Origin: Selaginella moellendorffii
Taxonomy: Eukaryota > Streptophyta > Lycopodiopsida > Selaginellales > Selaginellaceae
Assembly (NCBI RefSeq): GCF_000143415.4
Contig: NW_003314279.1
Span: 978,091-1,042,090 of the forward strand
Length of the DNA: 64,000 nucleotides
Direction: 5' to 3'
Part shown: in pieces, positions 24,267 to 35,400 of the stretch
Position numbering within the stretch: the stretch's first letter is position 1
How the letters are laid out: the number at the start of each line of letters is the position of its first letter
Notes under the pieces: generated by a model
Seen by the model: only the letters and a program-made list of their open reading frames with translations
The model's database searches: none
What the model was told of the DNA's origin: nothing
Program-made: the position numbers and the translations under genes

Positions 24267-25184
24267 ATGGGATGGAAAGTAGTGCTGTTGAAAATCTTTT
24301 GCCTTTATGGGTGCTCATGCATGCGCTTTGACGAGGCATCTATACCAGGTAGGCTCAACCTCCAGCAAGCCGTCACCATGGAGATCCGCATTCGCTCCTT
24401 CATCAGAATTAATATTCAACCAGATATATTTTATAATTCGCAGTCATGGGGAGAAACTCTCCAAATTGATACTGACAATTTTTGCATTGTAAGGCTAACA
24501 CTCTTCACCATGGAATCAGATGGAAGTTGTAGCCTTGGACCCTCCCCAATGAGACTCCGGGGATCTTCTCTCATACAAATAAGTGATTATCTGGTTGATC
24601 GAATTGGAGAAGCAGCTCGCATATATGGCTATGGTCGCATTATGGCCGTCTCAGGACTTCTAAGCATTGATTATCGGATTTACTCCACATCCCTGCCACA
24701 AGCGACACATATTAGTCAACCTTTAGAGATTGTCCTCAATATTAATCCTTCCAACTCAACTCTTAACTCTACTCGAGAGTTGTATGGCCAAAATGAGTGC
24801 TATGCTTTTCGCTCTGGAATGGTGAGTGGAGAGCGAGGAGCGCTTGGATCTGACCTCTACAGCGGCTCTCGTCTTGTGTCTCCCAACGGCTTCTACGAGC
24901 TCGTTTTGAAAAACGACTGTAACTTGGTGCTATTAGCGATGGGATGGAAAGAGCTTTGGTCGAGTTCCACAGCTGGAAAAGGTGTTAGATGTGTACTCAC
25001 TCTCCAGAGGGATGGGAACTTGGTGCTCTTAGGAGGAGATGGAAGAGGTATCTTTGCATCAAACATTTATTGTCAGCCACAGCCTCACTGCATCTTTGGA
25101 ACCAATTTGGTGCTTGAAAATAGTGGATCCGTTTCAATCTATCGTGCCTCCGGGCCTATGCTTCTCTTATGGCGACGGCCATGA
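24267..25184 (+). CDS. Secreted protein with bulb-type (B-) lectin domain and unknown N-terminal domain, copy 1
   Basis: An intronless frame of 305 residues from ATG 24267. A hydrophobic start (MGWKVVLLKIFCLYGCSC) looks like a weak signal peptide. Residues about 20-165 form a domain I do not recognise; it contains NLQQAVTMEIRIRSF and AARIYGYGRIMAVSG and is shared with the copy at 38.8 kb. Residues about 185-300 read as a B-lectin fold: SGSRLVSPNGFYELVLKND, CNLVLL, then LTLQRDGNLVLLGGDGRGIF. The mannose-pocket motif QxDxNxVxY is only partly kept (QRDGNLVLL). Sugar binding is thus uncertain. It sits just right of the scrambled SWEET remnant. Confidence 0.7.
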   Translation: MGWKVVLLKIFCLYGCSCMRFDEASIPGRLNLQQAVTMEIRIRSFIRINIQPDIFYNSQSWGETLQIDTDNFCIVRLTLFTMESDGSCSLGPSPMRLRGSSLIQISDYLVDRIGEAARIYGYGRIMAVSGLLSIDYRIYSTSLPQATHISQPLEIVLNINPSNSTLNSTRELYGQNECYAFRSGMVSGERGALGSDLYSGSRLVSPNGFYELVLKNDCNLVLLAMGWKELWSSSTAGKGVRCVLTLQRDGNLVLLGGDGRGIFASNIYCQPQPHCIFGTNLVLENSGSVSIYRASGPMLLLWRRP

Positions 25185-25339
25185 AAGCGGCCAAGCAATG
25201 AATAAAAGCTTCTTGATCCAGCTCATACCGCAGCAAGAGAAGAGTTCCAAGCTTCAGAGATTGTCCACAGGTAACCGTAGCAAGGCTCGCAACACGGGTG
25301 ATCCAGAGTGCTCTGAGTTCATAGCGACCACTGGGTTAT

Positions 25340-26540
25340 GAAGATATATAAATTTCTGGTTTAAAAGAAGTTTGAGAATATTCTGAGAATATTACTTTTT
25401 GGTGTTTATAATGTTTAAAATCCTCAAATTCAAAAAAATTGGATTCCCTCCCTAAGTCCTACAATTCTTTCTAATTGTTCAAGTAATCATGCGGTCCATT
25501 GAATGTCTTGTTCCTGGTTGCTCTCAACGTGTGTGGGATCCTCAAGCAATGGGACCAGGATTCAGGATAGGATTCATCACCAGATCCAAGATAAGCTACT
25601 GGAATCTGACTTTGAGATTGGGAATGCCCTTATGAGCATGTAAAGTGTGGAATTTTGGATCTTGTAAAAGAGCTTTTTGACTGATTGGAGGAAGAATGTT
25701 ATCAACTGGACAATTTTGGTCTAGGTGTTTTTGGAGAATGGCATTTTCGGTGGGTGGATAAAGCCAAAGAGATCTTCAAAAAGATGGTGGACCATTTGTC
25801 ACATGTGATAGAATGTTAGAGTGCAATACTAGTGCTCTAAAAAGGCTCTTATGTTTCTTTAACCTATCCAGGGTGGATTGCATTATATTTGGGTTCTTGA
25901 TTTACTTAAGTCTTCATTAAAAAAGGTTTTAAAGAAAATTTTGAATACAATACACAGCAATATAATTTATATTACCTACATCTTTCTGGATAATTTGAAA
26001 TCATGCATAATTGCACAAAGCATAAAACCATATCTAAATTATTGAATTTATAAAATTAACAAAATAACTCATAATTTTGCATTAAGTATAAAGAACTAAT
26101 ATTACAAATTATTTAAATAATTGAAATCATTCATAGAATTATAATTTCCAAGGAAATCAATTCCATTTTTCTTTTATTGAATCATAAGCTATACATACTA
26201 TTATTATTTTATAAAATTGCATAAAAAATATATTAGATTTATATAAATTATTTAAAATAAATACAAAAATAAAACTATTAAGTTTATTTTTCAACTTTAA
26301 AATGATATAAAAACTGCAATTATTGGTTTTAAACTAGTTTTATCTAAATAAAACAAGCGTAAAAATCCATACAACATCATTTCATATGACTATTAACCTA
26401 CTCTTTCAATTAGATAAGACAAATTTGCATGATTCTATAAATGATATTACGTAATTTGCATGATTGTATGCATAATTTTGTAAATCACATAATTCTATTC
26501 TAACTAGAAATGTTTATTTAATGAAGGTTTTTGTTCATTG
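25340..26540. other. AT-rich intergenic DNA, probably decayed transposon
   Basis: Very AT-rich, no intact frame. It runs into the recognisable Ty3/gypsy reverse transcriptase remnant on the right and has the same base composition, so it may be the upstream part of that element (gag or protease), too decayed to read. Confidence 0.5.
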
Positions 26541-27308
26541 TCGGTCATCAAAAGAGATCAAGGTTTTATATATAAATATCAAAGAAATGTTAGAAAAAAG
26601 TGTTATTCAAAAGTTACAGAGTTTTTAAGCATATGAACTTTATCTTGCGACGAAGTGTAATAAGAGTATTTGTTTTTGTACCAATTATTATTTGTTAAAT
26701 GAAGTGATAATCTCAAATGTATACCCTTTTCCTCACATTGTTAATCTTCTAGATTGTCTACAAAAACAGTATTGGTTCACTAAGTTAAATTTTGCTTTTA
26801 GGTATTAACAAGAGTTAATAGCTAAAAAAGATTTTCCCCAGATTGCTTTTCGTACACTATTTAGTTTATACAAGTTCTTGGTGATGCCATTTGGTTTAAA
26901 CAATGTTTCAGCAACTTTCTAATGAATGATAAACAAGGTTCTTTGCAATATGTTGGAAATGACTATTAATTTCATTGATGATGTTTTAATCCACTTGGAG
27001 AGGATATAAGAGAAATACATTTGTGATATTTGTAAGATATTGGATCAGCTACGAGAAATTAGTTTAAAGTTGAAGAGATCAAAGTGCATGTTTGAGTCTA
27101 AAAACACCATTTATCTTAGTATTGTATTTCTCATGTGATTCTGAAAAATTTATGAATATTCTTAATTTCCCTACTCCAAAATGTGTGAATGATGTGTAGT
27201 GCTACTTAGGCAAGGTGCAATATCTCAATCGTTTCATTAACTATCTTTCTAATTATATTGCACCATTGCGAGCATTATTGAAATTATTAACATTGTATTT
27301 CCTTTAGT
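26540..27308 (+). mobile_element. Decayed Ty3/gypsy pol: reverse transcriptase part
   Basis: With stops and frame slips ignored, the plus strand reads like gypsy RT: PFPHIVNLLDCLQ (near 26725), KDFPQIAFRTLFSLYKFL, VMPFGLNN (near 26881) and the catalytic-box region NFIDDVLIH (near 26967). Further on come LREISLKLKRSKCMFESK and APLRALLK-like words. Many stop codons and high AT show age. The reading continues on the far side of the LTR element at 35050. Confidence 0.8.
27304..27308. other. Left target-site duplication TTAGT
   Basis: TTAGT directly precedes the left LTR (starting TGTGAGACAC) and recurs directly after the right LTR at 35045-35049. Confidence 0.9.
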
Positions 27309-27977
27309 TGTGAGACACAAAATCCCTAGGCCCCAAAGTGGAGCCGGAAGGGCGCCACATGGTAGTGGCCGAAGCGAGAGCCAAACGAGTGTAACACGTG
27401 TGGACCAAAAGCTCCGACTTGAAAAGTCAAGAGCGGGAGTGGAACTCCCAACGAAGTGCTCGAGGAACGAGCACGAAGGGAGCAAAAGGCGAGGCTCCAA
27501 AAAGAGACCCAAAAGGACCAACACATGACACGTGGGAGTGTCTGAGATGGACTCGAGTTGGAGTCCGAAGAGGAGTCCGAGATGGACCCGAGTTAGAGTC
27601 CGAAGTGGAGTCCAAGATGGACCCGAGTTGGAGTCCGAAGAGGAGTCCGAGATGGACCCGAGTTGGAGTCCGAGATGGAGTCCGAGATGGACCCGAGATG
27701 GAGTCCGAGATGGAGTCCGAAGTGGAGTCCGAGGTGGACCCGAGATGGACCCGAGTTGGAGTCTGAAGTGGAGTCCGAGATGGACCCAAGATGGAGTCCG
27801 AGATGGAGTCCGAGATGGAGTCCGAGGTGGACCCGAGATGGACCCGAAATGGAGTCCGAGATGGAGTCTGAGATGGACCCGAGATGGAGTCCGAGATGGA
27901 GTCCGAGATGGACCCGAGATGGAGTCCGAGATGGAGTCCGAGATGGAGTCCGAAGTCGAGACCGAGACCGAGACCGG

Positions 27978-28009
<32 letters not shown>

Positions 28010-29148
28010 TCGGGACCGAGACCGAGACCGAGGCCGAGGCCGAGACCGAGGCCGAGACCGAGCCCGAGCCCGAGTCCGAGTCCGAATCCGAGTCCGAGTC
28101 CGAGTCCGAGTCCGAGTCCGAGTCCGGAGCCTGAGAGGGTGAAAGCCCAAAGCGTTCGTCTCCCAGACCCTGGGGGGTTTGGTGAGCTCCAAAAGTATAG
28201 TAGGGGGAGGACTGCAGTGGAGCCAGTTTGGCCAGGAAAGGCCAGTTTGGCCAGGAAAGGCCAGTTTGGCCTAGGAAGGCCGGACCCAGTGTTGGGTGAT
28301 GAGCTGCCCACTGGGAAGTCCAAGACTAGAGTGAACATGGACCGACAAGCGGGGTAGCTTGGTGAAGTGTTCAAGAGCCGGCTCTAGTTCCCCCGGGAGA
28401 TCGTCTGGCCGATGCTCCCAGTCCAAGTGTGGGTGGCACTACCTACTTGGATACCTGGTGTGGCTCAACGGAACCCGCTCTAAGCCCATGGCTAGAGCAC
28501 CTAAAGGTGAAAGGCGGGGAGAGTACCCATGAGGCTTGCCTAAGGCCACGGTGTTCCGAAATGTTGTCCCAAAGGCCCAGACTATGGAAAGGAAGAGGAG
28601 CAGTCCTCTGGGGTAGTGACCAAGGACACAGTCGTGTGGTGAGGAAGTCCCAGAGGACCGTGGGACTTAGTGGTCGGGCCTGTGGGTCTCGATCCAGTGG
28701 CAGTGTTGGCAAACACGGCTAGGGGCAGAAAGGGACTTAGTGGGGACTGACAGAGGGATATTGGGGAAGGCTATTCCCCTTGTCGGTGGGCATCCTAAGG
28801 ATGCTAAGGAGTGGATCTGAGATGACCACTCACGGATGGTTTGCCTAGTCTTGGAGAGCCAAGACGGTGATGCAAGTGGTATTGGACTACCAGTGTGGCA
28901 AAGGTGATTGGGCATGGCCTTAGCGTAACGGGCTGCTATATCGGTGGTACCTTTGAGTGTCGGTCATGGGATCGGACACGTGGTGCACTTGGACCAAGTG
29001 CAAATGTTGAGTGGCATGGATGCCATTCTCGGGGCTAGCAAGTCCCAAGTCCTGGATTGGACTTATGGAAGTTGTGAATGAGACTCCTCCAAGTGGTCAG
29101 AGGTGTGGTTAAGTGACTAAAGTAGAATGGAAAATTTAGTCGCTTACA
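27309..29148 (+). repeat. 5' LTR (1840 bp)
   Basis: Starts TGTGAGACACAAAATCCC and ends TTTAGTCGCTTACA. It is 54 bases longer than the 3' LTR; one difference is an extra 19-bp unit (GGCCAGGAAAGGCCAGTTT type) near 28240, others are repeat units of the internal minisatellite. The promoter for element RNA is expected here, but no clear TATA box was fixed. Confidence 0.93.
27546..28135. repeat. Minisatellite in 5' LTR: 6/12-bp purine-rich units
   Basis: Nearly 600 bases of GAGATGGAGTCC-like 12-mers (with GAGATGGACCCG variants), then GAGACC 6-mers, then GAGTCC 6-mers. The period is a multiple of three and lacks stops in most frames, which creates long artificial open frames (Pro-Arg, Glu-Ser, Asp-Arg repeats) on both strands. 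Confidence 0.93.
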
Positions 29149-29151
29149 ATT

Positions 29152-29163
29152 TGGTATCGGAGC
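29152..29163 (+). other. Primer-binding site, initiator Met-tRNA type
   Basis: TGGTATCGGAGC lies three bases after the 5' LTR and differs by one base from the plant consensus TGGTATCAGAGC, complementary to the 3' end of initiator Met-tRNA. Confidence 0.85.
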
Positions 29164-32100
29164 TGTTCCTTAGTCCGACTTTTATTGGTGCTCAAGTATA
29201 TCACCACTGGTGTTGGCATCGGAAGGTCCGAAGAGTGGGCCTATCCTTGAGGAGTAGCAGGTCGGGAAGACATGGCTCTCCATTACAGTTCATGTATGAA
29301 CTTGTAGACAAGGTGGTGGATAGAAAAGGGGCCAATAATGGAACGACTTTGGGATCTTGGGAACAGTGCAAGGTTGTCCTCATTGAGTTGAGGATGTGAT
29401 CCAGATGAGAGTTTGACTTAGCAAACTGGCTAATATAGTTATGGCAAATAACTATAGTTGGGATCACGGGAAAGATAGAGACTCCAAAACAATAAAGGAG
29501 TCACAAGTTTATCCTCACATGGTTGAGGCTGGTGCTCATGAAGGTGAGACCGGAATGGATGACCGTGAGAGGTCAAGTATGGATAAGGACACGAGTCCTC
29601 GAAATGGTAGCCGGGGCTACCTTTAATAAATGCTGGAACAACCCAAGGAGTTGGGGGTGTATTAAGTGGATGAGTTGGTATTCTCATCACATGGACAAGT
29701 AGTCCTAAGGGGCAAAGGTTGCCCCCAGAGAACAAAATCAAGTGTCGGAGTAACACTTGTGAAAATAGTCCTTTTGAGTAGGACAGGAATGCAAGAAGTG
29801 TATTCCAGTGAGCTAGTGCCTCACAAGTAGGACCTTACGGGTTTGTGGATTAACTAAGTCCAAAACTGCTGGATGACTCAAGTAGAGTCAATGGATGGTC
29901 CTAAAAGGACTGATGGAAGCCTTTGGACTGTGGTTTGTTGTACCCCACAAAGGATGGGGGGGGGGATCATAGGATCCAAGGATGAGAACAGAGGGTATCT
30001 CATCGATGGCAAAATGTGCCATGCTAAAGTTATGGGAAAAGGTGTTCCCAGAAGAAAACAACTTTGACATAAAGTTGTGTGTGACCTCTATGGTGCAGTG
30101 CCAACGGATGGTTGGCATGAGAAAGAGCGGTGTTGGTCTTGGCAAAGACTTAGACACGAAGGGGAAATGTCATAGAGGTAGGCTCGTGGAGCCGATGGTG
30201 TGGAGACACCAAATGTGCCAAGGTGTGATACCTTGAGGCTATGTTGGTGGGTTCATGAGAACCCCTTGCCAAAGGAATCCCAATGGAAATGGGAATGGCA
30301 TAGCCTAAGCTGTAGAGCATGCAGTTGGAGTGTGGTGACCCAGATAATGATGGAGGTGTGAAAGCACCAAAACAATGAGTTGTAGGACTTGACAACTATG
30401 AGGAAACTAAGCAAGAGGTGCAAAATAACTGGTTGAACGGGTAGAAGGTAGCTACCCAAGACTTCTTAATAGCATAGGGAAGTCGGATACACCCTTACGG
30501 GAGATAAGTTGCTTGTGTTGCGATATAGTAAGTCAATGTCATAAAAGGAAATACTCATTGTCAAGAAAGCCATCATTGGGACACCCGAACACTCTAGAAC
30601 ACCAGAAGGTGGTGTTTGATGTCGCGAGGGCAATGGATAAAGCCCAAGGGACTAAGTCCCTAGCGAATGATGGATAGAAGGTGCTATCCTAATGTCCAAG
30701 GTTGCGGAGACAGGAGAGGACTGTCTACCCGAGTTGGACAAAGCCAAAAATGGAATTTTGGCAAGGCTAGTGATGGGCATGGAAAGGCCCATAAGCAACA
30801 ATGTAATCCCAGTGTGTGGGATTATAAGGTGAGCATACCCGGATTAAGGAACCACTCCCTGGGCTATTGGGTAGGTTCATCCCTAAGAATACTTGCTAAG
30901 GCATGATAAAAAGTGCAAAGCTATCCTCCTGGTCTGGAGGAAAATAACCAAAGGAAACATATGGGGCCAAAAGGCAAGTAGTATTGGGATGGAACTGAAC
31001 CATAGAAATCGAAGGGCATAACCAAGGTTGATTATACCAGCTGGGAGTGGAGAATCAAGTGGGGGCTCGAGGGTGTTGCCGCTAGCAACCGTGATGCCAT
31101 GGAGAGTCTAAAATATGGAATTGTCCATGTTAGACTATGTGGCAATTGGAAAGCTTGCAAAAAGGGAGGCCTTAGCAAGCTAAGGGACAGAGTTCCTTCA
31201 AGGTTCCCAAAGACGATTCTAGGTAGCTTAGTACCTAGAAAGGCCAAGTGTAAATGGTTCATAGAATGTGCGAAATCAGAGTGGCGCAGCAGAAGCGTGG
31301 TCTTGAAGCTTGCCATGAGGCAAGGCTGTCAAGGTTAGGGAAGTAGTTCCCGAGTGTTCAAAGAGAGGGCTTTGAACGAAAGTTGATGGTTAAGGACTTC
31401 CACGCTTATGCATGAACCATGTTACAGTGGCCGGATGACTTGCTAAGCGAGATTGGCAAGTCAGGGGAAACAAATACCCTAGTTGAAGGCGATAACTTCA
31501 AAAAGGGTGGGCCCATGGGGCCAAGCATGGAGGAGTCCATGCATGATCACAGATATGTCAAGTGAGAGGACTTGGCAGTGTGGGGGAACTAGGTTCCTAA
31601 GCTGTGATCTGTAGCGCGCTTTAAAAATAATAAGTTGGTGCACCGGCGTGGGGAGTCACGCCAGGCATCTTGTGTGATGCCGTCCGTAGATGCATATACG
31701 GAGGTTGGGTTCGAGTCCCGACCCTCTAGTGCTTGGGTTCGAGTCCCAAATCACTAGGGCGTGGTGATGGTTTGGAATATGAGGACATTCATATTTCGGT
31801 GGTCATGGACTCTCAGTGGGGAGACTGGTTTGGGCACACCGCCAAGCGAGGGATGCCTCGGAGTCGTGATGCACGGTTAGATTGCTTAGTGTGAAAGCTC
31901 AGCATATCTAACTTGAACGCTTTGGTGCAAGTGGCACCAAGGTCGTGGTGAGTGAGATGGGGACACCTAATCTCAGTTGCTATAAACCCTTGGCCGTAAG
32001 GGCTGGCTTGGGTGCACCGCCAAGTGTGGGGGATGCCCCCGGGGTTATAGTCAACAACTTGGAGGTCTAGAAGACCAAGTACCTCTTGGCAACTCTGTTA

Positions 32101-33247
32101 AGGTGCCAAGGTGAGATCACTAGGTGATCTTATGGCCAGATAAGGACAAGGTCCTTGGTTGGCTAAGGAATGAAGTTCCTGGTTCAAAATGTTGAAATTG
32201 AACTGTTTAAGGTGGTGTGGCTTGGTCGTGATGACCAAGTGGGAAGAGCACCTAAGGGAAATAAACTATGTCCATGCGATGGCATAGTGAGTCCGAGGAA
32301 AGTAGTCTCTATAAAAGACCCATGGGAGGGTCACGAAGTTGGGCCGTGGATAGAGCCCATAGCAGAAGATGCTAAAGAGACATACTAGGGGTGAACATCC
32401 TCCGGACTTGGCAAAGAAGAGTCTTTGCAATAAAACCAAAACAATACCTCAAGAAGGGAGGTAGAGATTCGATGTTGCTTGGTGCAACAATCAACGGATA
32501 GGAGCAAAAGATGAGTGGCCAAGATAGGGCCGTGGAATACCTTGGAAGGAATCCAAGTGACAAAGTTAGGCGAGGAACACTAATGTGTTGGACGCTAACA
32601 AGTTGCGGGAAAGGAAGTGTGTTTCCAATGAGGGATTCCGAAATGCTCCGATTTGGCGAAAGTGGAAGCTCCAAGGGAGGGAGCGGTAAGGTAGCCAAAT
32701 GATAGGGCCATGACCAGCCCTAGCACAAAGTATGATAACTAGAACTTTGGCACAAAATAGAAGAGAGGATGATGGTGCCCTCGAGTAGAGAACTTCCTAG
32801 GATGGGAAGTGGAGTTGCATAAAAAGGTGCAAGGCAAGGTGTCGGAGACACCTAGGAAATTGACTCCAAGAAGTCAAAATTCAAAGTTCCAAAGTGCAAA
32901 GGTTATATCAATGGAAATCGAGACTACTCGAGAAGGAGTAGTGGGATTGACTTAGAGAAGGGTCTCTAAGAGGTTTAGCGAGGACTAAACCAATAAAAGG
33001 AGAGAACCACTACATGTGGTCCAATCAGTCTCTAAGTTGGAGAGACTACCCTCCTTAGAGGATATGCAAAAGGCATGGTGAGCCTTCAATGTCCAACCAT
33101 TGACGAATGTGGAGAAGGCATGGTGAGCCTTCAAGGTCACACCATTGACAAATATTGGCTACGCGCCAAGGATGGAAATGGTAACACATGCGGGTGTTAC
33201 TTTATAAAATGGTTCACCGTTCGATGAGGACATCGAACTTCGTCTAT

Positions 33248-33258
33248 GGGTGGTGGAG
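33248..33258 (+). other. Polypurine tract
   Basis: GGGTGGTGGAG abuts the 3' LTR, where plus-strand DNA synthesis of the element would be primed. It is interrupted by two T residues, so it is not ideal. Confidence 0.6.
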
Positions 33259-33904
33259 TGTGAGACACAAAATCCCTAGGCCCCAAAGTGGAGCCGGAAG
33301 GGCGCCACATGGTAGTGGCCGAAGCGAGAGCCAAACGAGTGTAACACGTGTGGACCAAAAGCTCTGACTTGAAAAGTCAAGAGCGGGAGTGGAACTCCCA
33401 ACGAAGTGCTCGAGGAACGAGCACGAAGGGAGCAAAAGGCGAGGCTCCAAAAAGAGACCCAAAAGGACCAACACATGACACGTGGGAGTGTCTGAGATGG
33501 ACTTGAGTTGGAGTCCGAAGAGGAGTCCGAGATGGACCCGAGTTGGAGTCCGAAGTGGAGTCCAAGATGGACCCGAGTTGGAGTCCGAAGAGGAGTCCGA
33601 GATGGAGTCCGAGATGGACCCGAGTTGGAGTCCGAGATGGAGTCCGAAGTGGAGTCCGAGGTGGACCCGAGATGGACCCGAGTTGGAGTCCGAAGTGGAG
33701 TCCGAGATGGACCCGAGATGGAGTCCGAGATGGAGTCCGAGATGGAGTCCGAGGTGGACCCGAGATGGACCCGAAATGGAGTCCGAGATGGAGTCCGAGA
33801 TGGACCCGAGATGGAGTCCGAGATGGAGTCCGAGATGGACCCGAGATGGAGTCCAAGATGGAGTCCGAGATGGAGTCCGAAGTCGAGACCGAGACCGAGA
33901 CCGG

Positions 33905-33936
<32 letters not shown>

Positions 33937-35044
33937 TCGGGACCGAGACCGAGACCGAGGCCGAGGCCGAGACCGAGCCCGAGCCCGAGTCCGAGTCCGA
34001 ATCCGAGTCCGAGTCCGAGTCCGAGTCCGAGTCCGAGTCCGGAGCCTGAGAGGGTGAAAGCCCAAAGCGTTCGTCTCCCAGACCCTGGGGGGTTTGGTGA
34101 GCTCCAAAAGTATAGTAGGGGGAGGACTGCAGTGGAGCCAGTTTGGCCAGGAAAGGCCAGTTTGGCCTAGGAAGGCCGGACCCAGTGTTGGGTGATGAGC
34201 TGCCCACTGGGAAGTCCAAGACTAGAGTGAACATGGACCGACAAGCGGGGTAGCTTGGTGAAGTGTTCAAGAGCCGGCTCTAGTTCCCCCGGGAGATCGT
34301 CTGGCCGATGCTCCCAGTCCAAGTGTGGGTGGCACTACCTACTTGGATACCTGGTGTGGCTCAACGGAACCCGCTCTAAGCCCATGGCTAGAGCACCTAA
34401 AGGTGAAAGGCGGGGAGAGTACCCATGAGGCTTGCCTAAGGCCACGGTGTTCCGAAATGTTGTCCCAAAGGCCCAGACTGTGGAAAGGAAGAGGAGCAGT
34501 CCTCTGGGGTAGTGACCAAGGACACAGTCGTGTGGTGAGGAAGTCCCAGAGGACCGTGGGACTTAGTGGTCGGGCCTGTGGGTCTCGATCCAGTGGCAGT
34601 GTTGGCAAACACGGCTAGGGGCAGAAAGGGACTTAGTGGGGACTGACAGAGGGATATTGGGGAAGGCTATTCCCCTTGTCGGTGGGCATCCTAAGGATGC
34701 TAAGGAGTGGATCTGAGATGACCACTCACGGATGGTTTGCCTAGTCTTGGAGAGCCAAGACGGTGATGCAAGTGGTATTGGACTACCAGTGTGGCAAAGG
34801 TGATTGGGCATGGCCTTAGCGTAACGGGCTACTATGTTGGTGGTACCTTTGAGTGTCGGTCATGGGATCGGACACGTGGTGCACTTGGACCAAGTGCAAA
34901 TGTTGAGTGGCATGGATGCCATTCTTGGGGCTAGCAAGTCCCAAGTCCTGGATTGGACTTATGGAAGTTGTGAATGAGACTCCTCCAAGTGGTCAGAGGT
35001 GTGGTTAAGTGACTAAAGTAGAATGGAAAATTTAGTCGCTTACA
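33259..35044 (+). repeat. 3' LTR (1786 bp)
   Basis: Matches the 5' LTR nearly base for base outside the repeat array. Scattered substitutions are visible, for example TGGACTTGAG for TGGACTCGAG at the array start. It ends CGCTTACA and is followed at once by TTAGT. Confidence 0.93.
33496..34048. repeat. Minisatellite in 3' LTR
   Basis: Same 12-mer and 6-mer units in the same order as in the 5' LTR, but with fewer units, so the two arrays have drifted by unit loss or gain since insertion. Confidence 0.92.
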
Positions 35045-35049
35045 TTAGT
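35045..35049. other. Right target-site duplication TTAGT
   Basis: Direct copy of 27304-27308; it also restores the gypsy pol reading across the insertion. Confidence 0.9.
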
Positions 35050-35400
35050 CTGTAAATTGTGAGTGGGCATTTATAGATTTCAAAGAGTTGTTAACAATTC
35101 TTCTAATTTTAGCATATTACAATCAATAGAGGTGAATTATTCCATGATAGAGAATGAGTGTTTAGCAACAATTTAGAGTTTTTAGAAACTTTATACATAT
35201 CTATATAATTCTTGGACATTACTAAAAGGTGATCATGTTGCATTTATTTTATTATTAAAGTGAAATAATTTAGTTGGTTGTACTGTTTAGTGGGCTTTAA
35301 ATCAAATATATAATTTTAATTCTGTTAATCATTTAAGGAGTTTTATAATTGATGTTGATATTCTTTCCTAAGTTCTTCTTCCTCTTTCACTTTCTTTTTA
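35050..35400 (+). mobile_element. Decayed Ty3/gypsy pol: RT end and RNase H part
   Basis: Past the LTR element the plus strand reads NCEWAFIDFKELL, then YSMIENECLATI (near 35140) and HVAFILLLK, matching the order after RT in gypsy pol (the W..EC..AF..LK region, then Y..IEKE.LA and DH..L..LL of RNase H). Frame slips and stops are many. With the left part at 26540-27308 it forms one old element cut in two. Confidence 0.78.

Larger units (their letters stand above)
29149..33258 (+). other. Internal domain of the LTR element, apparently non-coding
   Basis: Between the LTRs no pol or gag motif appears in any frame. The sequence is purine-rich on the plus strand and of even composition, unlike the AT-rich host DNA around the element. 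Notable points are a poly-G run at about 29955-29965 and two tRNA B-box-like motifs near 31710 and 31740. A packaging signal for the partner's Gag is expected near the left end but cannot be seen by eye. Confidence 0.75.
27309..35044 (+). mobile_element. Complete LARD-like LTR retrotransposon (7.7 kb, no protein genes)
   Basis: Two direct LTRs (27309-29148 and 33259-35044) flank a 4.1-kb centre and are bounded by the 5-bp repeat TTAGT. The LTRs begin TGTGAG and end CTTACA, the usual TG...CA with short inverted ends. A primer-binding site follows the left LTR and a purine tract precedes the right LTR. The centre encodes no gag, protease, RT, RNase H or integrase that I can find; its longest frames are under 110 codons. 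This matches non-autonomous large retrotransposon derivatives, which borrow proteins from a partner element. The plus orientation follows from PBS and purine-tract positions. Near-identical LTRs mean a recent insertion. Confidence 0.92.

Noticed and set aside
24267-25184. Resemblance of the lectin-like protein to a two-chain plant toxin (enzymatic domain plus lectin), from a short EAAR word
   Set aside because: The word is not kept in the second copy, other expected residues are not seen, and the lectin part is bulb-type, not ricin-type.
27427-28374. Long open frames (up to 315 codons) over the LTR repeats, Pro-Arg, Glu-Ser or Asp-Arg rich, on both strands; same at 33244-34270
   Set aside because: They come from 6- and 12-bp repeat units without stops. 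Many frames are open at once and nothing but the repeat is encoded.
31032-31316. Frames of about 90-105 codons inside the LTR element centre
   Set aside because: No gag, protease, RT or integrase motif, no shared strand or order; expected by chance in 4 kb.
27309-35044. The repeat arrays as a CRISPR-like or satellite centromere array
   Set aside because: Units are contiguous without spacers and lie only inside two LTRs of one element.
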